20,811 nucleotides of DNA, from contig DIVM01000219.1 of NCBI GenBank assembly GCA_002435835.1, forward strand, positions 1 through 20,811. Direction: 5' to 3'. The DNA comes from Firmicutes bacterium UBA6132. Its GTDB lineage: Bacteria > Bacillota_A > Clostridia > Tissierellales > Sedimentibacteraceae. The notes under the pieces were generated by a model that ran no database searches, was not told the DNA's origin, and saw only the letters and a program-made list of their open reading frames with translations. Below, piece after piece: positions 7,548 through 14,806 of this stretch. Numbering within the stretch: position 1 is the first letter of the stretch; every line of letters starts with the position of its first letter. The translations under genes were made by a program, and so were the position numbers.

Positions 7548-8327
7548 TTATAGCACTTTATATGCAAGAATTTCTGATATTTTTTTTGAAGTATCCATAA
7601 CTGTATTTTTTATTGTATCTATATATTCCATTGTCATACGTGTAACAGGTCCTGAAACACTTATACCAGCAACAATTTTTCCAGTATAATCTTTAATTCC
7701 TGCAGAAATGCAACGTGCACCAAGCTCACATTCTTCATTATCTAAAGCATATCCTTGAGACTTTATTACTTCAAGTTCTTTCAACAATTCTTCTTTTGTC
7801 GTAATTGTATTTGGTGTTAAAGAAACAAGTCCCTTTTTAGAAATAATATTATTTATTTCTTTAGAGTCATAATTTAATAGCAACAATTTGCCAACTCCCG
7901 TGCTATGCATAGGAGCTATTTTTCCTATTCTTTGTGTTATCCTAAGCATACCATCTGGCCCATCAATTACATCTATATATACAACTTCCATATTCTGCTC
8001 GATTGCCATACATACTGACTCTTTACATTTTTTTGATAATTCAACTAAGTATGGATGAGCTATATCTCTAATACTCGTTTGGGAACTTACCAAACTACCT
8101 ATATGCATGAATTTTAAAGAAAGTGAATATCTTAAAGTATTAGGATCCTGATTCGCATATCCGCAGTTAATCAATGTAGTAATAAGTCTTAATGTAGTAC
8201 TTGCAGGCATTTCTACTTTTAACGAAATATCTTGAAGACGAAGAGGTTCTCTGCTCTCTGCCATTGTTTCTATAATTTGAAATACTTTTTCAACTGATTG
8301 GTTAATCTTTGCTAATTTCTCTGACAT
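7548..8327 (-). CDS. IclR-family transcriptional regulator
   Basis: A 259-residue DNA-binding regulator. The N-terminal winged helix covers about residues 8-70 (recognition region LQDISLKVEMPASTTLRLITTLINCGY). The C-terminal IclR effector domain follows, with HPYLVELSKKCKESVCMA, MHSTGVGKLLL, LDNEECELGARCISAGI and VAGISVSGP, all family hallmarks. The family binds small metabolites and acts as repressor or activator of catabolic genes. GGAGG (8333-8337) places the start at ATG 8327 rather than 8339. The gene is divergent from the aminotransferase gene, and both promoters carry a copy of a 17-bp palindrome, so it probably represses itself and the aminotransferase. The effector is not known; a metabolite related to glyoxylate or ureides is a guess from context. 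Confidence 0.92.
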   Translation of the reverse strand: MSEKLAKINQSVEKVFQIIETMAESREPLRLQDISLKVEMPASTTLRLITTLINCGYANQDPNTLRYSLSLKFMHIGSLVSSQTSIRDIAHPYLVELSKKCKESVCMAIEQNMEVVYIDVIDGPDGMLRITQRIGKIAPMHSTGVGKLLLLNYDSKEINNIISKKGLVSLTPNTITTKEELLKELEVIKSQGYALDNEECELGARCISAGIKDYTGKIVAGISVSGPVTRMTMEYIDTIKNTVMDTSKKISEILAYKVL

Positions 8328-8348
8328 ATTTACCTCCATGTGAATCTA

Positions 8349-8365
8349 ATTTTACTATGTGAAAT
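8349..8365. promoter_or_regulatory. Candidate IclR operator, copy 1 (iclR-proximal)
   Basis: ATTTTACTATGTGAAAT matches the perfect palindrome at 8460-8476 at 15 of 17 positions. It touches the -10 and the predicted transcription start of the iclR-type gene, as expected for autorepression. Confidence 0.65.
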
Positions 8366-8392
8366 CTTATCATATTTATTGTTTAAAATCAA
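8364..8392 (-). promoter_or_regulatory. Promoter of the iclR-type gene
   Basis: On the minus strand TTGATT (8392-8387) and TAAGAT (8369-8364) are 17 bases apart, with an extended -10 TG. The predicted start falls within operator copy 1. Confidence 0.6.
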
Positions 8393-8413
8393 TAAAATTT
8401 ATTCGTATATCAA

Positions 8414-8442
8414 TTGACATTTTTGCAATAAACTGTTATAAT
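8414..8442 (+). promoter_or_regulatory. Consensus sigma-A promoter of the aminotransferase gene
   Basis: A perfect TTGACA (8414-8419) and perfect TATAAT (8437-8442) are separated by 17 bases. Such a strong promoter usually needs a repressor; the palindrome at 8460-8476 lies just downstream of the predicted start. Confidence 0.85.
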
Positions 8443-8459
8443 TCAATTAATGAAATGTA

Positions 8460-8476
8460 ATTTCACAATGTGAAAT
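8460..8476. promoter_or_regulatory. Candidate IclR operator, copy 2 (aminotransferase-proximal)
   Basis: ATTTCACAATGTGAAAT is a perfect odd-centred palindrome (8-bp arms around one A). It starts about 10 bases after the predicted transcription start of the aminotransferase gene, so a bound repressor would block elongation or promoter clearance. Confidence 0.75.
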
Positions 8477-8508
8477 ACTAAATATAATTTAAAGAGGAGA
8501 GAATGTTA

Positions 8509-9669
8509 ATGAAAAATCAAAAATTAGTAATGATTCCCGGACCAACACCTACGGTTAGATCTATTACAGATCAAATGGGTAGAAACACAGTAGCTTTTGG
8601 AGATCCAGAATTTGTTAAAGATTTCAAAGAATTAATTATTGAACTAAAAGATTTATTAAAAGTTGATGGCGAATGCTTTGTAGTAGCAGGAACTGGTACA
8701 ATGGCAATGGAAATGGCGGTTGCAAACGTTACAAAAAGAGAAGATAATATTTTAATAGTATCTAACGGATTTTTCGGCGACAGATTCATAGATTTATGCC
8801 AAAGAAAAGGGTTAAATGTTGATGTTTTACAAGCTCCATGGGGTGATGTAATCTCTGCAGAAACAATTGAAAATAAATTGAAAGAAAAAAATTATGCAGC
8901 TATTACTGTATCACATGTTGATACGGCTACAGGTGCACGTGCACCAATAGAAGAAATAGGTAAAGTAATTAAAAATTTCCCTGATACAGTATATATAGTT
9001 GATGGTGTTGCTGCAACAGCTGGAGAAAGAGAATATGTTGATGATATGGGAATAGACATATTATTTACAGGTTCTCAAAAGGCATTTGGTGTTGCACCAG
9101 GACTTGCAATTTTATGGGCTGGACAAAAAGCTCTGAACAGAAGAAAATCTTTAGGTGTTATTCCTGAATTTTACATAGATTTTGAAAAATGGATCCCAAT
9201 AATGAACGATCCTTCCAAATATTTCGCAACACCAGCCGTAAATCTAATTTGGGCTTTAAAAGAATCTGTAAGAATAATAAAAGAAGAAGGGATTGAAAAT
9301 AGATATGATAGACACAAAAGAGTTTCAGATGCAATAAATGCATCTCTTGAAGCAATTGGATTCGAAATACTTGCAAAAGAAGAATTCAGATGCAATACTC
9401 TTTCAAATGTTTTATATCCCGAAGGAATAAATGACGTAGAATTTAGAAAAATATTGGCTGAAGAAGGTGCAATGGTAGCTGGTGGTTTAGCTGCATATGC
9501 TGGAAAAATGTTCAGAATAGGCCATATGGGAAATATAGATGACCACACAGTTTATTCTACTATAGCTGCAATAGAAAGAACAATGATAAAATTAGGATAT
9601 GAATACGAAAAAGGAATAGGACTTAAAACTTTATTAGAAAAAATGCCAGTAGAGGCTTTAGCTCTATAA
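8509..9669 (+). CDS. PLP-dependent alanine/ureidoglycine--glyoxylate-type aminotransferase (class V)
   Basis: A 386-residue fold-type I aminotransferase of the serine-pyruvate / alanine-glyoxylate group, which includes PucG ((S)-ureidoglycine--glyoxylate aminotransferase). It opens with the family MIPGPTP, has the glycine loop AGTGTMAMEMA (60-70) for the PLP phosphate, HVDTATGA (136-143), the pyridine-nitrogen aspartate D165 in YIVDGVAAT, the Schiff-base lysine K191 in GSQKAFGVAPGL, and a C-terminal RIGHMGN carrying the carboxylate-binding arginine. AGGAGA (8495-8500) lies 8 bases before ATG 8509 and only 2 before ATG 8503, so 8509 is preferred. It is monocistronic, with a consensus promoter, an operator and a terminator. 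The neighbouring PucR-type and ureide-hydrolase-like genes favour a ureide-linked role, but ordinary alanine or serine:glyoxylate transamination remains possible. Confidence 0.88.
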   Translation: MKNQKLVMIPGPTPTVRSITDQMGRNTVAFGDPEFVKDFKELIIELKDLLKVDGECFVVAGTGTMAMEMAVANVTKREDNILIVSNGFFGDRFIDLCQRKGLNVDVLQAPWGDVISAETIENKLKEKNYAAITVSHVDTATGARAPIEEIGKVIKNFPDTVYIVDGVAATAGEREYVDDMGIDILFTGSQKAFGVAPGLAILWAGQKALNRRKSLGVIPEFYIDFEKWIPIMNDPSKYFATPAVNLIWALKESVRIIKEEGIENRYDRHKRVSDAINASLEAIGFEILAKEEFRCNTLSNVLYPEGINDVEFRKILAEEGAMVAGGLAAYAGKMFRIGHMGNIDDHTVYSTIAAIERTMIKLGYEYEKGIGLKTLLEKMPVEALAL

Positions 9670-9732
9670 TATAATTATTTCTTAATTTATTCGATGTTTT
9701 AAACAAAATTATTTATTTAAATATTGAACTCT

Positions 9733-9763
9733 AAAAGGGATGAATTACTTCTTCCCTTTTTTT
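9733..9763 (+). terminator. Terminator of the aminotransferase gene
   Basis: AAAAGGGA (9733-9740) pairs with TCCCTTTT (9753-9760). The stem continues after one mismatch through GAA/TTC to a TTAC loop, and the T-run extends to 9763. Confidence 0.8.
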
Positions 9764-9858
9764 ATATCATAAATTTCATGAGAGAAATGTTGTATTTAAC
9801 TTCATACTTCATCAAAGTTACAGTAATTAATATAAATTATTATAAAAATATTCATATT

Positions 9859-9887
9859 TCTTAATTATCTTTATATGATAATTAAGA
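9859..9887. repeat. Inverted repeat with ATTATC-N7-GATAAT core upstream of the PucR-type gene
   Basis: Eleven-base arms (9859-9869 and 9877-9887) surround a 7-base spacer. There is no T-run on the plus strand, so a terminator is unlikely. The core ATTATC-N7-GATAAT recurs with the same spacing at 19310-19328, upstream of the amidohydrolase operon. The gap 9670-10080 otherwise holds the terminator at 9733, the promoter at 9970 and AT-rich filler. Confidence 0.5.
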
Positions 9888-9969
9888 TTTAAAAAATTGT
9901 CTAAGTATGATATTGACTATTTTTTATTATGTTGTATTTACAATATTTTTTGCACTCCATAATGTTTTA

Positions 9970-9998
9970 TTTACATAATTCCTTTAAAGATATATAAT
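9970..9998 (+). promoter_or_regulatory. Sigma-A promoter of the PucR-type gene
   Basis: TTTACA (9970-9975) and TATAAT (9993-9998) are 17 bases apart. A leader of about 75 bases follows to the start codon. Confidence 0.72.
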
Positions 9999-10080
9999 GT
10001 ATACATAGTCATTTTTAGAAATTAGTTTTCAAATAATGTTATATTAATAAATTTGTAAATTTATAATTTTGGAGGTTAGA

Positions 10081-11754
10081 ATGCAGATAAAAGTATCCGA
10101 TATAATTACAATTCCATATTTACGTGATTGTCATATTATTAATAGCAAGAATTATTCTGATAATTTAGTAGGTAATATAGAAGTAATCGATAACATAGGC
10201 ATAACACCAATAACAAATAATCTATATATTTTAAATAATAATTTATTGATAAATGAAGAAGAAAGTTTGATTGATTTTGTTAAATTATGCAGTACCAATT
10301 TAGTTTCAGCCATTATTATTAATGAAAAAAACGTTTTTAATATAAATAAATTAAAATCATTTATAACTAATATCCATATAAATACTCCTATAATAATAAC
10401 CACTGAAGACATTTATAGTCTTAATATTGCTTTTTACATTCAAAGTTACATATCAGAATTTTACAAATCTGAACTAAATAAAATAATAGATGTTAATAAT
10501 AGTTTTTCTCGTATATCATTAAAAACACCAGATATCAAACTAATAATAAATTATTTTAAAACAGTAATAAACAATCCAGTTGTTATGTATGATGAGTTTT
10601 TTAATATAATTGAATGTACTGATAATTACTTAAGTGAATACGATGAAGTGCCCGGAACTTGTGAAAAGAATTTCTTATATAATCTTTACTTTAATAAACA
10701 AAATGTTATTTTTAAAAATAATGATGTACCAGTAAAAGAATGTATTCGTGTATTATTTCCTGTAACATTTGAAAATAGAGACAAAGCTTATTTAGCAGTT
10801 TTTGAAGTTAATTCACCACTTTCGTGTGTAGACTATACAATTCTTGAAATTTGTGCAACCGCTACATTAATGGAAATGAAAAGGATCCTTGCAATTAAAA
10901 AAATTGAAGAAAAATATTTAAATGATCTTTTATATGATTTAATATTTAGAAAAGATATAAAGATCGATGAAATTAAGCACAGAGCTAAATTATTTAACAT
11001 AAAAGAAAATGCTGATTATTGTTTTATAATATTCGATTTAAATTTTAATGATATATACAAACATCAAAAATTAGATATTTATGAAGAAGATATCGAAAAA
11101 ATTTCAAACACCATAATTTCTTACATAAAAAATAACTACAAGCAATCTGTTGTATCAAAATTTGGTAAATCAATACTTTTACTACATAAAGTTAATTGTA
11201 AAATTAATGAATCATATAGTGACATAAAAGAAATGTGTAATAAAGCAATTCAAATATTTATTGAAAAATATGAATTTATGTATATTCAAATAGGTATTGG
11301 AAGTATAATTAATAATTTAAGCGATATATCAAAAAGTTACCATGAATCATTGTCATCAATTTCTTATGGAAGAACTATATACGGTGATATAGATAATTTT
11401 GTAATTATGTATAATGATTCTATCATGCTTAAAATATTTAGCAATATTAAGGACAAGGAGTTATTGTACGATATGATTCCAGAAAATTTATTGATACTAA
11501 AAAAACACGATAACGATTCTAAGTCAAATTTAATAGAAACGCTATCCATATATCTTGACTCAAATTGCAATGCAAAAAAAGCATCTGAAAAAATGTTCAT
11601 ACATTATAAAACAATTCAATATAGATTAGAAAAAATTTTTAAGGATTATAACATCGATATAGAAAGTAGCCATTCAAGATTACAAATTGAACTAGGAATA
11701 CAAATATTAAACATTATGGATATACAAAACAAATCTGAACATATATCATTATAG
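10081..11754 (+). CDS. PucR/CdaR-family transcriptional regulator
   Basis: A 557-residue regulator with the three-part layout of PucR proteins. It has an N-terminal PucR domain (about 1-125, beginning VSDIITIPYLRDCHII), a central GGDEF-like sensory region (about 270-420), and a C-terminal helix-turn-helix (about 485-550) with IETLSIYLDSNCNAKKASEKMFIHYKTIQYRLEKI, the typical PucR C-terminal motif. In Bacillus subtilis PucR activates purine-degradation genes in response to ureides. GGAGG (10071-10075) sits 5 bases before ATG 10081, overriding the TTG at 10069. It lies alone between the aminotransferase and xpaC genes. Its likely targets are the amidohydrolase operon and possibly its own gene, inferred from the shared inverted repeat. 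No strong terminator follows; only a short GACTT/AAGTC hairpin is seen just after the stop. Confidence 0.88.
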   Translation: MQIKVSDIITIPYLRDCHIINSKNYSDNLVGNIEVIDNIGITPITNNLYILNNNLLINEEESLIDFVKLCSTNLVSAIIINEKNVFNINKLKSFITNIHINTPIIITTEDIYSLNIAFYIQSYISEFYKSELNKIIDVNNSFSRISLKTPDIKLIINYFKTVINNPVVMYDEFFNIIECTDNYLSEYDEVPGTCEKNFLYNLYFNKQNVIFKNNDVPVKECIRVLFPVTFENRDKAYLAVFEVNSPLSCVDYTILEICATATLMEMKRILAIKKIEEKYLNDLLYDLIFRKDIKIDEIKHRAKLFNIKENADYCFIIFDLNFNDIYKHQKLDIYEEDIEKISNTIISYIKNNYKQSVVSKFGKSILLLHKVNCKINESYSDIKEMCNKAIQIFIEKYEFMYIQIGIGSIINNLSDISKSYHESLSSISYGRTIYGDIDNFVIMYNDSIMLKIFSNIKDKELLYDMIPENLLILKKHDNDSKSNLIETLSIYLDSNCNAKKASEKMFIHYKTIQYRLEKIFKDYNIDIESSHSRLQIELGIQILNIMDIQNKSEHISL

Positions 11755-11816
11755 ACTTCTAAAGTCGTGTAAATGAATTTATTAAATGCGATTAAAAAAC
11801 GCCCTTTCAATGATAC

Positions 11817-11845
11817 TTGATTTCGAAAATCAGATATGATATAAT
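11817..11845 (+). promoter_or_regulatory. Promoter of the xpaC-telA operon
   Basis: TTGATT (11817-11822), a 17-base spacer and TATAAT (11840-11845) with an extended -10 TG. A 15-base inverted repeat TGATTTCGAAAATCA (11818-11832) overlaps the -35 and spacer and could be an operator. Confidence 0.72.
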
Positions 11846-11911
11846 TTTTGCAAAATGAAAATACTATATCAATTCAATTAAAAACTATTGAAGTATCGCT
11901 TGGAGGCGGAT

Positions 11912-13267
11912 ATGAATAATCGGGGAAATTTTAATATAGGTGATGAAATTATTAATATTGTTCAGAATGCGGTGAACAATAGGAATTTTAATATGATAAA
12001 CCATGATATTAGGAATGTTGTTAATGATGCACTATTTGAGGTTAGAAGATCCCTTGACTTCAATCGGCAAAATCATTATACACATGATGATCAACAGTGG
12101 AAGGCAGATGATTATCAGTACAATCATAACAGAGATTCACAGACATGGAATTGGAATAATACTCAACAAGGTTATGATAACAATTCGCATACATGGAACT
12201 CACAAAACTCAAGTAAACAGAACTATACATATACTAATACGAATAATTACACTAATTCTAAGGGTTACAACAATGAACCAATTCCAAGAACTAATAAAAT
12301 TACTGTTCCTGTTGGAAAGGTTTCAGGCACGTTGCTTACTGTATTTGGTGCAATCGGAAGTATTGGAACTGCAATTGCAGCAAGTATATTAGCGCTTATA
12401 GGATATTCATCAGGAAGTAGTATAATGTATAATATCATTGCATTTATACTTCTGCCATGCTTTACTGCAAGTATGGTTTTATTGTTGAATGGAAACAGAA
12501 TTCGAAAAAGATTAAAGAGATATCAAGGGTATTTAACTCAGATGCATGGCCAAAATTATTGCATGATTAAAGATTTTACTTCTGTCCCTGCAAGAAACAA
12601 TAAATATATAGTTAAGGACCTACAGAAAATGATTGATATCGGTATGTTCCCCGAAGGACATATAGATGATAAAAAAACATGTTTTATGTTAAATAATGAA
12701 AGCTATGAACAGTATCTTAAATTGCAGGAAAATATGAGAATGAGGGATATGGAGGAACGAGCAAAGAATAAAGAAGAATCTTTGCGTAAGGAAAAGACTC
12801 CGGAAGATAAATATAATAAAAAGGATACGCTAAAACCTGAAATTAGAAAAGCAATTAATGAAGGCAGGCAATATGTTCAAAAAATCAAAAATGCAAATAT
12901 CGAAATACCTGGAGAAGAAATCTCACGCAAATTAGACAGACTTGAAGAAGTAACAGGAAAAATTTTTGATTATGTAGAGACTCACCCTGAAAAATTTCCT
13001 GAAATTAAAAAATTTACGGAATATTTCTTACCAACAACATTAAAGCTACTTGATGCATATAGAGAATTCGACTACCAACCAGTCAGCGGCGAAAATATTA
13101 TAAATGCTAAAAAAGAAATAGAGGAAACTATGGATACCATTAATCATGCATTTGAGAATTTGCTTGATGGTTTGTTCGAGGATGCAGCAATGGATATATC
13201 AACGGATATATCTGTAATGGAGACTATGTTTGCCCAAGAAGGATTAGCAAAAAAGAATAGAAAAATT
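11912..13267 (+). CDS. xpaC: XpaC-family membrane protein with Asn/Gln-rich linker
   Basis: A 451-residue protein of the XpaC family (named for hydrolysis of 5-bromo-4-chloroindolyl phosphate; true function unresolved). Order: an N-terminal helix NFNIGDEIINIVQNAVNNRNF...VVNDALFEVRR (6-46); a low-complexity linker (50-128) rich in Asn, Gln, Tyr, Ser and Trp with near-repeats SQTWNWN and SHTWNSQ; two hydrophobic segments (about 137-165 and 171-193); a basic KRLKRYQ junction; then a cytosolic, largely helical domain whose end (RKLDRLEEVTGKIFDYVETHPEK... FLPTTLKLLDAYREFD... NAFENLLDGLFEDAAMDIS-like) is the family signature. GGAGG (11902-11906) places the start at ATG 11912, not the TTG at 11888. 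The stop codon follows at 13268-13270. Like B. subtilis xpaC-yaaN, it is paired with a TelA gene. Confidence 0.85.
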
Positions 13268-13300
13268 TAAAATTTAAAATAAAATATGAGGGAAGAAAAC

Positions 13301-14449
13301 ATGAATAATGAAGTACCTACATTAACTTTTGAACCTTTTGGTGAAGATACATCTTCTCAAGAGGAAATAAATAGTGAAATAGCAAAAAAGAACAACACTC
13401 AGATTGAAAAGTCAATATTTGATGAAAGTTCACTGACACCAGAAGAGAAAAAGATGGTTGATGTTTTTGCAAGCCAGATTGATTTAAAAAAATCTAACCA
13501 AATTCTTCAATATGGTGTAGGAGCTCAGAAGAAAATAGCGGACTTTTCAGAATCAGCCCTAAATAATGTGAAAACAAAAGATTTGGGCGAAATAGGTGAT
13601 ATGCTTTCAGGCGTTGTAACAGAATTAAAAAGTTTCGATGTGGATGAAAAAGAGAAGGGATTTCTTGGACTCTTCAAAAAGTCATCAAATAAACTAACAG
13701 CTATGAAGGCTAAATATGATAAAGCAGAAGTTAATATAAATACAATCTGTGAGTCTTTGGAAAAGAATCAAATACAGCTTTTAAAAGACATAGCAATGCT
13801 TGATAAAATGTATGATCTAAATAAAACATACTTTAAAGAACTTTCTATGTATATAATGGCTGGTAAAAAAAAGCTGGATAAAGTTCAGAAGGAAGAATTA
13901 CCTGTACTTATGGAAAAATCAGCTTTAAGTGGTACGCCAGAGGATGCACAGGAGGTTAATGATCTGATTGCAATCTGCAACCGATTTGAGAAAAAGATTC
14001 ATGATTTAGAATTGACCAGAATGATATCTATTCAAATGGCACCACAAATACGTTTAGTTCAGGGAAATGATACTATAATGGCTGAGAAAATTCAGTCCAC
14101 AATTGTAAATACAATTCCTCTTTGGAAAAGCCAGATGGTTTTAGCATTAGGAGTTACGCATTCAGGTCAAGCTGCAAAAGCTCAGAGAGAAGTAACTGAT
14201 ATGACCAATGAATTATTAAGAAAAAATGCAGAAAAACTTAAAATGGCAACAATAGATACCGCCAAAGAATCAGAACGTGGAATTGTAGATATTGAAACAC
14301 TTCGTATCACCAATGAGTCACTGATTTCAACGTTGGATGAAGTCATGCGTATTCAGACTGAAGGCCGCCAGAAGAGGAAAGAAGCAGAAATAGAGTTGAA
14401 CAGAATTGAAAGAGAATTGAAAAATAAGCTTTTAGAAGTGAGAAGTTAA
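13301..14449 (+). CDS. telA: TelA-family toxic-anion-resistance protein
   Basis: A 382-residue soluble, mostly coiled-coil protein of the TelA/KlaA/YaaN family, linked to tellurite and other toxic-anion or cell-envelope stress resistance; biochemical activity is unknown. Family features are LTPEEKKMVDVFASQIDLKKSNQILQYGVGAQKKIADFSE near the N-terminus, the GFLGLFKKS hinge (about 121-129), the central helical section with LDKMYDLNKTYFKELSMYIMAGKKKL, and RLVQGNDTIMAEKIQSTIVNTIPLWKSQM followed by VTDMTNELLRKNAEKL. GAGGGAAG 5-8 bases upstream selects ATG 13301 over 13286. It is 30 bases after xpaC and clearly in the same operon, ending at the 14557 terminator. Codon use appears less AT-biased than in neighbouring genes, which may reflect transfer. 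Confidence 0.88.
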   Translation: MNNEVPTLTFEPFGEDTSSQEEINSEIAKKNNTQIEKSIFDESSLTPEEKKMVDVFASQIDLKKSNQILQYGVGAQKKIADFSESALNNVKTKDLGEIGDMLSGVVTELKSFDVDEKEKGFLGLFKKSSNKLTAMKAKYDKAEVNINTICESLEKNQIQLLKDIAMLDKMYDLNKTYFKELSMYIMAGKKKLDKVQKEELPVLMEKSALSGTPEDAQEVNDLIAICNRFEKKIHDLELTRMISIQMAPQIRLVQGNDTIMAEKIQSTIVNTIPLWKSQMVLALGVTHSGQAAKAQREVTDMTNELLRKNAEKLKMATIDTAKESERGIVDIETLRITNESLISTLDEVMRIQTEGRQKRKEAEIELNRIERELKNKLLEVRS

Positions 14450-14556
14450 AAGCTAAAGAACGATATCTCTTAAAAATGTTGTTTAAGACCAGTTTAAATA
14501 AATTAAAACAGCTATACAACAAAAGGTTTATGTCAAGAAAATAAAGTTTTGTTCAC

Positions 14557-14590
14557 AAAAAACTGCTAAAGAAATTAGCAGTTTTTTATT
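14557..14590 (+). terminator. Terminator of the xpaC-telA operon
   Basis: AAAACTGCTAA (14559-14569) pairs with TTAGCAGTTTT (14575-14585) around a 5-base loop, followed by more T. It lies about 110 bases after telA and directly abuts the truncated amidohydrolase remnant. In 14450-14556 I see nothing recognisable. Confidence 0.82.
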
Positions 14591-14767
14591 ACATACCTGG
14601 ACTTACCAAATGATTTGATGCATCAATTACTTCATCAACATAATTATCATATCTTTTTCCTATGAAAATGATTTGTCATTTTCATAAACAAACTCAGAGT
14701 TTTCAAGTAATACAAACTCTTCATCTTTACATGCAATTATGTACTTAGCTTTAATTAAAGTTTTCAA
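14589..14767 (-). pseudogene. Remnant of a fourth amidohydrolase (frameshifted and truncated 5' end)
   Basis: Reading the minus strand from a TTG at 14767, preceded by a perfect AGGAGG (14779-14774) with a 6-base spacer, gives LKTLIKAKYIIACKDEEF then VLLENSEFVYENDK, the typical N-terminal beta-sandwich of SsnA/TrzN-type amidohydrolases. The frame then hits TAG at 14662-14660. Adding one A to the AAA run just after the Asp codon (GAC) restores IIFIGKRYDNYVDEV and IDASNHLVSPGM, the family lead-in to the first metal-binding HxH motif. The sequence then stops at TAA (14591-14589), next to the telA terminator, with the catalytic barrel missing. So it is a one-base deletion plus a large 3' truncation. 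It was probably the last gene of the amidohydrolase operon (40 bases after the hydantoinase stop). A 35-residue peptide could still be made. Confidence 0.8.
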
Positions 14768-14806
14768 GCATAACCTCCTAATTTCTATTTTATTAATTAA
14801 AATAAA

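Noticed and set aside
9171..9548. 125-codon open frame antisense to the aminotransferase gene
   Set aside because: It is a shadow of a clearly coding gene, without a ribosome binding site or recognisable domain.
12003..12392. 129-codon open frame overlapping xpaC in another frame
   Set aside because: The composition is that of a frame-shifted low-complexity region; the xpaC frame has the ribosome binding site and family signature.
14753..14771. Mini-ORF from the ATG at 14771 just after AGGAGG
   Set aside because: It stops after six codons and its spacer is only 2 bases. The TTG at 14767 has correct spacing and gives amidohydrolase sequence.
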